Shown: positions 1 to 7,549, numbered from the stretch's first letter. The stretch is 27,950 bases of DNA from Thermoplasmata archaeon (GCA_021850745.1 JAJZKX010000002.1:1-27950), one strand, 5' to 3'. The notes: a model not told the origin generated them from the sequence alone. Made by a program: numbers and translations.

Positions 1-74
1 GGGCGGGGAGGGATTCGGACCCCCGACCTGCAGCTTAGGAGGCTGCTGCCATATCCTGACTAGGCCACCCGCCC
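1..74 (-). tRNA. tRNA-Arg (anticodon CCT), lacking its last base(s) at the window edge
   Basis: The reverse complement folds as a full cloverleaf. The acceptor stem is GGGCGGG with CCCGCCC, followed by a D arm GCC...GGC. The anticodon stem GCAGC/GCTGC encloses the loop CTCCTAA, so the anticodon is CCT and reads AGG, a heavily used arginine codon in the neighbouring genes. The T stem GGGGG/CCCTC has one G-U pair. No intron is seen at 37/38. The discriminator base and any CCA would lie before base 1. The T loop reads TCCGAAT, so position 55 is C instead of the usual T. Confidence 0.93.
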
Positions 75-101
75 AGATGTTAGTCCATAATTCTTAGGTA
101 G

Positions 102-111
102 TATTTATTTT
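102..111 (-). promoter_or_regulatory. TATA box of the tRNA-Arg gene
   Basis: On the minus strand the sequence AAAATAAATAC lies about 26 bases upstream of the expected transcription start near base 76, just before the tRNA 5' end. The position and composition fit an archaeal TATA box. There is no direct evidence of use. Confidence 0.55.
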
Positions 112-130
112 GAGCCTTTTTGGGTCAAAA
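108..130. repeat. Imperfect inverted repeat between tRNA-Arg and queD
   Basis: TTTTGAGCC, a five-T spacer, then GGGTCAAAA form a 9-bp inverted repeat with one mismatch. It touches the tRNA TATA box and lies in the divergent spacer upstream of queD. It could be an operator or chance; no regulator is identified. Confidence 0.3.
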
Positions 131-198
131 ACGGGTCTTGTAGGAGGCAAGGATTGGTCGTGGTATTTTTGCTTTTATTCGATACAAATTATGAGAGT

Positions 199-207
199 AT
201 TTAATAT
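199..207 (+). promoter_or_regulatory. TATA box of queD
   Basis: ATTTAATAT is centred about 26 bases before the ATG at 229. This predicts a leaderless mRNA starting at or next to that ATG, and argues against the TTG at 208 as the start. Confidence 0.5.
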
Positions 208-228
208 TTGAATCGATTCAAGAAACAG

Positions 229-708
229 ATGATGCTCAGAGTAGAAGGCACCCAGAACAGGATTAACTTTTCAGCTGCACATTTCATTCCGTCCATAGAA
301 AAATGCTCAAGGTTGCACGGCCATGACTACTCAGTTGACCTTGAGCTTGAGGGTGAACCCAAGGAAGGCATCCTCATCGATTATGGGATTGTGAAGGGTG
401 CCCTCAGAGGGCTTGTTGACACATTTGACCACAAAACCCTGCTCCCTGAGAGTTCCAACCTCTCTAAGGTTACGTGCAATACCAAGGAGTGCTTCGTATC
501 ATACGGGGAAAAACAGTTCAGGTTCCCTGTCAGTGATGTTTTCATGCTTGAAAGGCCAATCACCTCCAGCGAGATGATTGCGGATTACCTTGCACAGGAA
601 ATGAGGAATAAACTGAAACAGTACAAGAATCTGAGTAGAATAAGGATCTGCGTTTTTGAAGGGCCTGGGCAGTGCACTTGCCAGGAGCTGCCTTTCAATG
701 CAGAATGA
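229..708 (+). CDS. queD: QueD-like 6-carboxytetrahydropterin synthase
   Basis: This protein belongs to the 6-pyruvoyl-tetrahydropterin synthase family, QueD branch, which converts dihydroneopterin triphosphate to 6-carboxy-tetrahydropterin on the way to preQ0. Visible residues are the zinc ligands H18 (FSAAH) and H30/H32, with catalytic C26 in the QueD-type motif CSRLHGH, the DHK motif near residue 65, and a C-terminal glutamate in VFEGPG. At 159 residues it is longer than the roughly 120-residue bacterial enzyme, with extra sequence between the DHK motif and the C-terminal third. I chose the ATG at 229 because a TATA box lies 26 bases upstream. An in-frame TTG at 208 would add seven residues, and the ATG at 232 is equally compatible with the promoter. 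The stop overlaps queC by 11 bases, so the two genes form an operon. In archaea preQ0 is the precursor of archaeosine in tRNA. No queE is in view. Confidence 0.9.
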   Translation: MMLRVEGTQNRINFSAAHFIPSIEKCSRLHGHDYSVDLELEGEPKEGILIDYGIVKGALRGLVDTFDHKTLLPESSNLSKVTCNTKECFVSYGEKQFRFPVSDVFMLERPITSSEMIADYLAQEMRNKLKQYKNLSRIRICVFEGPGQCTCQELPFNAE

Positions 709-1411
709 TAAAGCTGTCTGTCTGCTTTCAGGAGGGCTGGATTCTGCAACTGTTCTTGCGATTGCAATATCCAGAGGGTATGAATGCCATGCAATCAGCT
801 TCAGTTACGGGCAAAGGCACGAGAGGGAGCTGCTTGCCTCTGAAAGAATTGCAGAACATTATGGCGTGGACAGGGTGGTCTCAGAAATAGACCTCAGGCA
901 CATTGCAAAGAGCTCTCTCACCGGCCATGGCGATGTGCAGAAGAGAGATGTCCGGGATATAAGTGAAGAAATACCCAACACATATGTGCCCTCCAGGAAC
1001 ATAATATTCCTGTCAATCGCAGCTTCTTATGCGGAAAGCATAGGGGCAGGGCACATTTTCATTGGCGCAAATGCCATTGACTACTCAGGATACCCGGATT
1101 GCAGGCCAGAGTTCTACAATGCTTTTGAACAAGCCCTTAACCTCGGAACAAAATCTGGCCTGGAAAAGGGGTTCAGAATTCATGTTCCACTGCAATTCCT
1201 GAAAAAATCAGAAATAATCAGGAAAGGCACAGAACTCAGGGTACCTTACGAAATGACAACTTCATGTTACGAAGGGGAAAATGAGGCATGCGGCGAATGT
1301 GATTCATGCATTTTGAGGCTGCAAGGATTCATGGAAGCTGGGCTTATGGACCCTGTGAAATATAAGAAATATCCTGGATTTTACCAGGAATACCTTAAAA
1401 AAAGAAATTAG
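698..1411 (+). CDS. queC: QueC, 7-cyano-7-deazaguanine (preQ0) synthase
   Basis: QueC is an ATP-dependent enzyme that converts 7-carboxy-7-deazaguanine to preQ0. The PP-loop ATP pyrophosphatase motif SGGLDSAT is at residues 11-18. Four zinc cysteines near the C-terminus (C190, C198, C201, C204) are in the family spacing C-x7-C-x2-C-x2-C. The length of 237 residues is normal. A longer frame from 656 exists, but the ATG at 698 puts the PP-loop at its usual distance from the N-terminus and has AGGAG about 10 bases upstream. The gene overlaps queD by 11 bases in another frame, which suggests translational coupling. Its stop overlaps the stop of the convergent malate dehydrogenase gene by four bases. 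Confidence 0.95.
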   Translation: MQNDKAVCLLSGGLDSATVLAIAISRGYECHAISFSYGQRHERELLASERIAEHYGVDRVVSEIDLRHIAKSSLTGHGDVQKRDVRDISEEIPNTYVPSRNIIFLSIAASYAESIGAGHIFIGANAIDYSGYPDCRPEFYNAFEQALNLGTKSGLEKGFRIHVPLQFLKKSEIIRKGTELRVPYEMTTSCYEGENEACGECDSCILRLQGFMEAGLMDPVKYKKYPGFYQEYLKKRN

Positions 1412-2382
1412 TTCGATGTCTTCAGGAACTCGTCAACTTTCTTGCAGCTGGCTTTGACCGACTCTACTGTCTTCTCCCAGAGTGCCTTTTCGTCTGCGAT
1501 GAAGTCCATGTCGTAAATCTGCTCAACACCCTTCTCCCCAATCTTTATTGGAAGGCCAATGAATATTCCGTCTGCGCCGTAGTGCTTTGCATGGCTTCCG
1601 GTGAGGTAAGCTGCGCATGGTATGACTCTCTTCTTGTCCTTTATGATTGACTCAACCATGGCTGTGATGGAAACACCTGGTGCATAGTAAGCACTCCCGG
1701 TCTTAAGGTAATTCACAATTTCTCCGCCGCCGAACCTTGTCCTTTTGACGATCTCGTCGATCTTCTCCTTTGAGAGGAGTGAGGTTATTGGTATTCCGGC
1801 AACGTTGGAATACCTGATGAATGGAACCATGTCATCTCCATGGCCACCGATGACAAATGCATTAACGTCTTCAACTGACACTGAAAGCTCCTCTGCGAGG
1901 AATGTCCTGAACCTCGCGCTGTCCAGTGAGCCACCGAGGCCCATTATGTTTTCTGGCTTGACTCCTGATGCTTTCTGGAAAGCATATGCCATTACATCGG
2001 CAGGGTTTGAAACAATAACCACCTTTGAATCTGGAGAGTATTTCTTCACATTCTTTGCAATGGAAGTCATGATTTCCACATTCTTGTTCAGGAGGTCATC
2101 CCTGGACATTCCTGGCTTTCTGGCAAGGCCTGCAGTGATAACAATGACATCTGATCCTTCCATATGCTTGTATGCTGAAGGATCGATGGTGGTGAATCCC
2201 TTCACCTTAACATCTGATCCCCAGTGCGGGTTTCCTTCAAAGATATCCAGTGCCTTTCCCTCAGGCACACCGTCCACAACATCAAACAGGTATATGTCAC
2301 CGAGTTCTTTCAGTGCAAGGAACTGGGCAAGAGAAGCGCCAACATTTCCTGCGCCTATAAGCGAAATCTTCTTTCGTACCAT
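1408..2382 (-). CDS. mdh: Malate dehydrogenase, LDH-like type
   Basis: This is an NAD(P)-dependent malate/oxaloacetate oxidoreductase of the lactate/malate dehydrogenase superfamily, cytosolic, in the TCA cycle. The Rossmann glycine motif GAGNVG is at residues 10-15 and the acidic residue after strand 2 is D34, which favours NAD. The substrate loop is LARKPGMSR with R88 and R94; arginine at 88 marks malate rather than lactate specificity. N126, the catalytic pair D154 and H181 (in IGGHGD), and R157 are present. The 324-residue length matches the family. The ATG lies 26 bases after a TATA box, so the mRNA is probably leaderless. It converges on queC with a four-base overlap of stop codons. Confidence 0.95.
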   Translation of the reverse strand: MVRKKISLIGAGNVGASLAQFLALKELGDIYLFDVVDGVPEGKALDIFEGNPHWGSDVKVKGFTTIDPSAYKHMEGSDVIVITAGLARKPGMSRDDLLNKNVEIMTSIAKNVKKYSPDSKVVIVSNPADVMAYAFQKASGVKPENIMGLGGSLDSARFRTFLAEELSVSVEDVNAFVIGGHGDDMVPFIRYSNVAGIPITSLLSKEKIDEIVKRTRFGGGEIVNYLKTGSAYYAPGVSITAMVESIIKDKKRVIPCAAYLTGSHAKHYGADGIFIGLPIKIGEKGVEQIYDMDFIADEKALWEKTVESVKASCKKVDEFLKTSN

Positions 2383-2403
2383 GGATAAAGGATTGCTGAA
2401 ACA

Positions 2404-2413
2404 ATCTTAAATT
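2404..2413 (-). promoter_or_regulatory. TATA box of malate dehydrogenase
   Basis: On the minus strand AAATTTAAGA is centred about 26 bases before the ATG at 2382. This predicts transcription starting at or within a base or two of the start codon. Confidence 0.5.
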
Positions 2414-2745
2414 TGTTGGGTCAAGATAATACGGGCCAATAGCGACTACAATTTAGCAAAGGCAAATAGCTTGCCTAAAAGGAATCATTCTTCAATCTGC
2501 CACTTACTTAGGCGGGATTCCAGACTATTCTTATTTTCTTGGCTTCTGGCACCTCCCTATATTGGATATATCGTATATTTTCTTCACATAGGAAGTCCAA
2601 ACTGAATTTATGCTGGGAAAACCCATATTGCATGAATTTAATGGCTGCTCATGGCGAACCATTTTGCCCATACTAAGGATCCAATGCCAAAAGTTCGGCA
2701 ATTTTGCATGAATTGCGGCAAATTGCACTTCCTCTACAATAGTAA

Positions 2746-2757
2746 AAATTAAATAAA
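2746..2757 (+). promoter_or_regulatory. TATA box of the DUF835 / GvpD-like operon
   Basis: AAATTAAATAAA is centred 26-28 bases before the ATG at 2780, giving a predicted leaderless transcript. A GAGG at 2775-2778 sits too close to the ATG to act as a normal ribosome site. Confidence 0.55.
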
Positions 2758-2779
2758 GATCAACTTTAGTTAATGAGGC

Positions 2780-3646
2780 ATGATATTAGTTTGCGATGGG
2801 AGCGGTAAGCAGGAAAAACTGTTCAAGGACATCATGGCTCCCACAGGGATTGAATATAAGATCATGAATAAGATTTCTAAGGATCTTATTGAAAAAACAA
2901 AGCCAAGTTCCCTTATTTACTATATTGACGGTCCCATGAAGAAGGAGGATGCGGAACTGTTCCTTGAGGAGCACAGAGGTTACCTTCTCATATTGATGTA
3001 CAGGAAAGAACCAGATGTTGATGAAAAAATCCGTTACACCTCCGAAATGGTGGTCATTGACCCGGATAATATCGAGGAAACCAGAAAGCGCTTGCGGCAG
3101 GCTCTTTCGGGCCATATTATCAGCAAGCTCAAGATCATCAATGATACGTCAATTTACCTTGCAAAAAATGGCCTATATCCTGGAAATACATATTTTACCA
3201 AACCAGAATCTACCCCAGTTTTCATGTCTATGCTCATTTCCAACAGGATCAATAAAGACTCAATCCTCGTTGTATCCCGTTTCAACCTTAAGCTGGAGAT
3301 GCCTGAAATCCTCAATGATGAAAATTTCATCTGGGTCACCGATTCAATGGGTGCCCAGAGAAACAGGCCAGTTAACCTTACGTTTATTGTCGACTCAATA
3401 ATAAAGAGGATAAGCGAAAACAAAGCACACATTATATTTATAGATGTGTTCGATCTACTCATCGTATACCACTCATTCTATGATGTGGCGAGGGCTTTCG
3501 AACAGATTAAAAGCATAGCACTTGAGAGGAATGCCTATCTTGTGCTGGTGTTTGGCGAAGGCTCCATGGACCACATACAGTTCGGGCAGATCACGAGGTA
3601 TTGCCTTGACTGGAACAGGGATGCAGTGACAGACTTAGAGGAGTGA
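2780..3646 (+). CDS. DUF835-family protein
   Basis: A 288-residue soluble protein. The C-terminal half, roughly 140-275, resembles DUF835: a strand reading ILVVSRFN, a middle segment with WVTDS, then a hydrophobic strand and acidic motif IDVFDLLIVYHSFYDVARAF, followed by FEQI and LVLVFGEG. The N-terminal 100 residues look like an alternating alpha/beta domain, possibly a degenerate receiver fold, but I see no phospho-acceptor pattern. DUF835 proteins are common in Thermoplasmata and Thermococci and have no established biochemical activity. The next gene, a GvpD-like ATPase, starts four bases downstream with a clear ribosome site, so the pair is an operon and the products may work together. 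The leaderless start is supported by the TATA box. The family call rests on motif resemblance. Confidence 0.65.
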   Translation: MILVCDGSGKQEKLFKDIMAPTGIEYKIMNKISKDLIEKTKPSSLIYYIDGPMKKEDAELFLEEHRGYLLILMYRKEPDVDEKIRYTSEMVVIDPDNIEETRKRLRQALSGHIISKLKIINDTSIYLAKNGLYPGNTYFTKPESTPVFMSMLISNRINKDSILVVSRFNLKLEMPEILNDENFIWVTDSMGAQRNRPVNLTFIVDSIIKRISENKAHIIFIDVFDLLIVYHSFYDVARAFEQIKSIALERNAYLVLVFGEGSMDHIQFGQITRYCLDWNRDAVTDLEE

Positions 3647-3650
3647 AAGT

Positions 3651-5093
3651 ATGAACAAAGAGGGATTGGTAGGTCTCCTGGATCAATTTTTTGATCAGTC
3701 CTATGGAAGATCCCTCATTATTAAAGGCAAACCTGGCGCAGGGAAAACAACATTTGCGCTTGAGTACATGGAATCTGTCATGGACAAGGTTCCTGTTTGC
3801 TATCTTTCTGCACGATTCTCGGATGAGTCTCTTCAGCAAACCTACCCCTGGCTGAAGGATGTTTCAATAAGGAATCTCTCAACCTCCCTGAAGGGGGAGA
3901 TTGCCAATGTGAGCAGAGAATCCCTCCAAAAACTGGAACGGATGATAGAGGAAGGAAAAGTTTCCAGCGGAATAGACAATGGCCTTATTCTCAACATTAC
4001 AGATCTCCTGCCCGAAGTAAGGGCCCTGTACGAATTCGTGGATTCAAATTATGGGAGCGAACCCCTAATTGTGATCGACTCAATAGAGGCCCTTTCCGAA
4101 AAGTATGACATAAATTACCTGCTACTTTTCTCAATGATCCACGCGGATCTGGTTGAGAAATCCGGTGCTAGGCTTATTTGCATCCTTGAGGCGAAGGAAA
4201 ACCAGAAGCTAGAATACTTTTCTGACGGGGTGGTTTCAATGGATTACAGCATTGAGGAAGACTTCCTTGTGAGGAGGACAATTGTGGAGAAGCTGAGGGG
4301 AGTTTCACTGGGTTCTACGCCTGTTTTCCTCTATACTCTTAAGGGAGGCAGATTCTTCTCTCTGGACCAGAGGCAGATTATATATCCTGAAAAGAAAGTA
4401 AAGATAGATAAGAAAGGCAAGAGGGAGCAGTTTGAGGTGCCCCTTGAGTCAGATGATCTCCAGAAACTCACCAAGACCGGGACAAACACAGTTCCCCTGG
4501 GGTCAGTCATCATGCTGCACAGGAAGGGCAATTCCAATGTTGTCAATGATGTTGTGAACCTTGTGAAGAATAACCTCATCAAGGATGCAATCCTTGACGG
4601 AAGAGGAGTCATTGATGCCACCTCAAGCAGTTATGAAACCTCAAGGATCCTAGTTAACTCAATGGATTCAGAAACCATGAAGCATTACATCACAGCTGAG
4701 AAGTCAAAGAGAGCAAACTCATTTGTAATCAACCTTGAAGGAAAGGGAATAGTTGAGGACTTTCCCAATGATGTCATAGATTTCTTCATGTCAGCTTCAT
4801 CACGGCCGGATCTCTACTTCTTCTCAACGGATTTTCTTATGTTCACGTACGGGCCTGACTTCTTTGGAGACCTTGTGAACTTAATAAACAGCATAAGGCC
4901 AACCGGTGCCATCGTCATCATTGCAGATGATGAGTACTATGAGAAAATCAGCCATTATTCAAATTTCACAATGCATTTCAAGGAAGTGAGCGGATATGCA
5001 GTTGTGAATTCGGCCCCTAAGGTCTTCTATGTTGCAACCCCTGAATTCACCAACGATGGCTGGCCATCGCTTGTAATGCATGAAATTGTGTGA
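3651..5093 (+). CDS. GvpD-like P-loop ATPase (RecA/KaiC-type)
   Basis: A 480-residue protein with a RecA/KaiC-like ATPase domain at its N-terminus. Walker A is GKPGAGKTT at residues 26-34 and Walker B is LIVIDS ending near D143-S144. The remaining 250 residues contain no motif I can name. Thermoplasmatales proteins of this kind are often labelled gas vesicle protein GvpD; in haloarchaea GvpD is a regulator that acts on the activator GvpE. No gvp structural gene is in this window, so a gas vesicle role is not supported here, and a signalling or regulatory ATPase is an equally good reading. The ATG at 3651 has GAGGAGTG about 10 bases upstream and follows the DUF835 stop by four bases, as expected for an operon gene. 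It converges on a small minus-strand gene 19 bases away. Confidence 0.75.
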   Translation: MNKEGLVGLLDQFFDQSYGRSLIIKGKPGAGKTTFALEYMESVMDKVPVCYLSARFSDESLQQTYPWLKDVSIRNLSTSLKGEIANVSRESLQKLERMIEEGKVSSGIDNGLILNITDLLPEVRALYEFVDSNYGSEPLIVIDSIEALSEKYDINYLLLFSMIHADLVEKSGARLICILEAKENQKLEYFSDGVVSMDYSIEEDFLVRRTIVEKLRGVSLGSTPVFLYTLKGGRFFSLDQRQIIYPEKKVKIDKKGKREQFEVPLESDDLQKLTKTGTNTVPLGSVIMLHRKGNSNVVNDVVNLVKNNLIKDAILDGRGVIDATSSSYETSRILVNSMDSETMKHYITAEKSKRANSFVINLEGKGIVEDFPNDVIDFFMSASSRPDLYFFSTDFLMFTYGPDFFGDLVNLINSIRPTGAIVIIADDEYYEKISHYSNFTMHFKEVSGYAVVNSAPKVFYVATPEFTNDGWPSLVMHEIV

Positions 5094-5112
5094 TCATCGA
5101 AATCTGGTAATG

Positions 5113-5481
5113 TCACTCTTCTGAAACATCTACAATTGTTATGTCCCTTATTGCCATAAGCGTGTCCTCGTTCTCTATGTCCCTGTCTTTCATTGTAATT
5201 TCAAGAAGTTCGGACAGCACTTCGTAAACAATATCAAAAGAGCGCTTGAATGCCCCTTTCACGCTGCCTCCAGAGATATCGCATGTTACAGTGACCCTGT
5301 TTCCGGAAACCTCAAAATCAATGGAACCTAGAGTTGTCTCCTGATCCTTGTTTGCCAGATTGTCTGTCACAGTGTCCCTTGCTATATGGAACTTGTTTCT
5401 TTCTGTGTCAACCGTCTTCAATAATTCCTGAAGCCTCTGAAAAGGGAGTACCATTGTTCCCTGGGAAGTAATCTTTACCAT
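5113..5481 (-). CDS. Conserved-looking small protein of unknown function
   Basis: A 122-residue soluble protein with no recognised domain. It is rich in alternating hydrophobic and charged residues. The first half includes a helix LPFQRLQELLKTVDTERNKF and the middle contains strands such as IDFEVSGNRVTVTCDISGG, so an alpha/beta fold is likely. It carries one cysteine. Codon use and the leaderless promoter 26 bases before its ATG support a real gene. It diverges from hemB and converges on the GvpD-like gene. I cannot assign a function. Confidence 0.7.
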   Translation of the reverse strand: MVKITSQGTMVLPFQRLQELLKTVDTERNKFHIARDTVTDNLANKDQETTLGSIDFEVSGNRVTVTCDISGGSVKGAFKRSFDIVYEVLSELLEITMKDRDIENEDTLMAIRDITIVDVSEE

Positions 5482-5500
5482 GCTATCAGAACCCTATTCT

Positions 5501-5514
5501 CAATAAGTTTAATT
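5501..5514. promoter_or_regulatory. Overlapping divergent TATA elements for the 5481 gene and hemB
   Basis: The sequence CAATAAGTTTAATT sits in the exact middle of the 54 bases between the two start codons. Read on the plus strand GTTTAATT is about 26 bases before the hemB ATG (5536). Read on the minus strand AAACTTATT is about 26 bases before the ATG at 5481. Both transcripts would be leaderless and the two initiation complexes could not bind at once. Confidence 0.5.
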
Positions 5515-5535
5515 GCAGAAGGCAATTTATGCTTT

Positions 5536-6501
5536 ATGTTTCCTGTTTCACGCCCAAGGCGCCTGCGCAATAATGATAAAATCAGGGACCTAGTCTCTGA
5601 AACGATTCTTGACCCCAGAAAGCTCATTATGCCGATTTTCATTGACGAAACCGCAAAATCACCGGTTCCTGTACCTTCCATGCCAGGCATCTCCCGACAG
5701 ACACTTGAGAGCCTCCCTGATTACATAGGTGACCTGGATGAGGCAGGCGTCAGGAGCGTCCTGCTCTTCGGGATACCGAGGGAGAAGGATGACAGGGGGA
5801 GCTCTGCCTACCAGGAGGATGGAGTAGTCCAGGAATCCATAAGGGTTGCAAGGAAAACCACCAGGCAGGTTGTCATCGCTGACCTTTGCATGTGCGAGTA
5901 TACTTCCCATGGGCATTGCGGCATCCTGCACGGCGAAGAGGTCGACAATGATTCGACGCTCGAAAGTTATGGGAAAATTGCATTGTCCTACGCCAAGGCT
6001 GGCGTGAACATTGTCGCCCCCAGCGGCATGATGGATGGGCAGGTTGGTTTTATAAGGCAATCCTTAGACCGTTCCGGCTACCACAATGTCCCAATTATGG
6101 CTTACAGCGCAAAGTACGCTTCAACAATGTACGGGCCGTTCAGGAATGCAGCCGATTCTACTCCCTCTTTTGGAGACAGGAGGTCCTACCAGATGGACCC
6201 AAGGAATTCTAGGGAAGCGATGATGGAAATTGAACAGGATCTCAATGAGGGCGCAGACATCATAATGGTGAAACCGGCTTTGCCCTATCTTGACATCATT
6301 AGCAGGGCAAGGGAATCTTTCGATGCCCCCATTGCAGCATACAGTGTCAGCGGAGAATACACCATGATCAGGATGGCTGTGGACAACGGCTACCTTGCGC
6401 CCGGAGCAATAGAGGAAAGTATCACCTCCATCTTCAGGGCAGGCGCTGACATGGTGATTACCTATTTCGCTGAATACCTATGTAAGAATAATATAGAATA
6501 A
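5536..6501 (+). CDS. hemB: Delta-aminolevulinic acid dehydratase (porphobilinogen synthase)
   Basis: HemB condenses two 5-aminolevulinate molecules to porphobilinogen in haem and sirohaem synthesis. It is 321 residues with all family landmarks. Three zinc cysteines C118, C120 and C128 lie in DLCMCEYTSHGHCG, marking the zinc-dependent type. The Schiff-base lysines are K193 (SAKYAS) and K246 (MVKPALPYLD). The N-terminal RPRRLR segment is typical of the oligomerising arm. The ATG at 5536 is preceded by a TATA box at leaderless distance. No other haem genes are adjacent, so it is probably monocistronic. Confidence 0.96.
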   Translation: MFPVSRPRRLRNNDKIRDLVSETILDPRKLIMPIFIDETAKSPVPVPSMPGISRQTLESLPDYIGDLDEAGVRSVLLFGIPREKDDRGSSAYQEDGVVQESIRVARKTTRQVVIADLCMCEYTSHGHCGILHGEEVDNDSTLESYGKIALSYAKAGVNIVAPSGMMDGQVGFIRQSLDRSGYHNVPIMAYSAKYASTMYGPFRNAADSTPSFGDRRSYQMDPRNSREAMMEIEQDLNEGADIIMVKPALPYLDIISRARESFDAPIAAYSVSGEYTMIRMAVDNGYLAPGAIEESITSIFRAGADMVITYFAEYLCKNNIE

Positions 6502-6527
6502 AGCCATTTTTGCACCTATCTTCACTG

Positions 6528-6562
6528 TTAATATAGGAATTCCAGATCGTGTAATAAGGTGA
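6528..6562 (+). promoter_or_regulatory. TATA box and ribosome site of the peroxiredoxin gene
   Basis: TTAATATAG at 6528-6536 predicts a start near 6557-6560. AAGGTGA at 6556-6562 then lies eight bases before the ATG at 6571. Unlike most promoters in this window, this one gives a short leader carrying a Shine-Dalgarno sequence. Confidence 0.45.
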
Positions 6563-6570
6563 AATAAAAA

Positions 6571-7185
6571 ATGCCAGTACATCTAGGACAAAAAGCGCCG
6601 GACTTTACCATAAACTCGACACAGGGACCCATAACATTTTCCGACTACAAGGGAAAGTGGGTTCTGCTATTCTCGCACCCTGCGGACTTTACTCCAGTGT
6701 GCACTACTGAGTTTATGGCCTTTACAGAAAACTTCGATGAATTCAAGAAACTGGGCGTAGAGCTCATCGGCCTCAGCGTAGACAGCATATACAGCCATAT
6801 TGCATGGCTCAAGGATATCAAGGAAAAGTATGGTGTTGAGGTTCCGTTCCCCGTGCTCGCTGACCTGGAAAAGGAAGTAGCCAGAGAGTATAACCTCATG
6901 GATGAGAAAGTGGGCACGACTGTAAGGGGCGTCTTCCTTATAGACCCAAACCAGACAATCAGATGGATGGTATACTATCCTGCAGAAGTTGGAAGGAACA
7001 TGAGGGAAATCATCAGGGTCATCAAAGCATTCCAGTTTAACTGGGACAAGAAGCTCGCAACACCCGCAAACTGGGAACCGGGAACTGAGGGAATTGCATC
7101 AGCGCCGAATACCTTCAAGGGAGCGCTTGAGAGGGAAAAGGAAGCTGGCGCAGAGAGATGGTACCTCAAGAGAGTCAAAGCCTGA
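6571..7185 (+). CDS. Peroxiredoxin, Prx6-type with a single cysteine
   Basis: A thiol peroxidase that reduces hydrogen peroxide and alkyl hydroperoxides in the cytosol. The thioredoxin fold carries the peroxidatic motif PADFTPVCTTEF with T41 and C44, and the partner arginine R119 in GTTVRGVFLID. The long C-terminal extension (WEPGTEG... to residue 204) is characteristic of the Prx6 group. Many archaeal members carry two further C-terminal cysteines as resolving residues. This protein has only C44, so a low-molecular thiol or another protein must resolve the sulfenic acid. It lies downstream of hemB in the same direction but has its own promoter. Confidence 0.92.
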   Translation: MPVHLGQKAPDFTINSTQGPITFSDYKGKWVLLFSHPADFTPVCTTEFMAFTENFDEFKKLGVELIGLSVDSIYSHIAWLKDIKEKYGVEVPFPVLADLEKEVAREYNLMDEKVGTTVRGVFLIDPNQTIRWMVYYPAEVGRNMREIIRVIKAFQFNWDKKLATPANWEPGTEGIASAPNTFKGALEREKEAGAERWYLKRVKA

Positions 7186-7205
7186 TTGCCTTGACTAACT
7201 GCGCA

Positions 7206-7529
7206 ATGTACAATCTTTCCGTGGGGTCAATCCACCCCTCGGTAATTTGTGTTGAACTCTCCAAACTTCTTCCCTCGCTGGATTCCCTGGCTGATCTCCT
7301 TAACTCAGAGTATGTTGAGGAGGGATTGCCGGAATTCATTGAAAATTTTTCAAGGACAGACGAAGTTCTTCCCACTGACAAGACAATCGGTTTTGTTGTT
7401 CTCAACAGCACTAAGAAGATGGTGTCCTTTTCCTTCAGTTTAGTAGAGCCTGAAACAAAGGAAGGGCTTATCAGGGCAGGGGAGAAATTCAGGCAGATAG
7501 GCTACACCGTGGACCTAGACCTGCCATAA
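7206..7529 (+). CDS. Small protein of unknown function
   Basis: A 107-residue soluble protein, with segments LSKLLPSLDSLADLLNS (helical) and TIGFVVLNSTKKMVSFSFSL (strands), and no domain I recognise. The start is uncertain. ATG at 7206 lies 20 bases after the peroxiredoxin stop. An in-frame TTG at 7191 and an ATG at 7158 inside the peroxiredoxin gene would lengthen it, the latter to 123 residues. None has a strong ribosome site. The short spacing suggests co-transcription with the peroxiredoxin, but no functional link is visible. Confidence 0.6.
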   Translation: MYNLSVGSIHPSVICVELSKLLPSLDSLADLLNSEYVEEGLPEFIENFSRTDEVLPTDKTIGFVVLNSTKKMVSFSFSLVEPETKEGLIRAGEKFRQIGYTVDLDLP

Positions 7530-7549
7530 TTTCCAATTTGTACAGTCAT

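Larger units (their letters stand above)
2383..2779. other. Gene-poor spacer of about 0.4 kb
   Basis: Divergent spacer between mdh and the DUF835 gene. Apart from the two promoters at its ends I find no convincing gene. A 65-codon minus frame (2531-2728) and a 33-codon plus frame starting ATG CTG GGA near 2609 have no promoter or ribosome site and unremarkable composition. TTGCATGAATT occurs twice (about 2627 and 2704), possibly by chance. A decayed element or an RNA gene cannot be excluded. Confidence 0.4.

Noticed and set aside
1745..2410. Long plus-strand frame of 221 codons over the malate dehydrogenase gene
   Set aside because: It is antisense to a complete enzyme with all catalytic residues; its composition (Ser/Pro/Phe-rich) is typical of a shadow frame.
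2531..2728. 65-codon minus-strand frame in the mdh-DUF835 spacer
   Set aside because: No promoter, no ribosome site, and a residue mix (His/Asn/Trp-rich, low charge balance) unlike the other small proteins here.
3651..5093. Calling the ATPase a gas vesicle protein outright
   Set aside because: Only the ATPase resemblance is visible; no gas vesicle structural or accessory genes are in the window.
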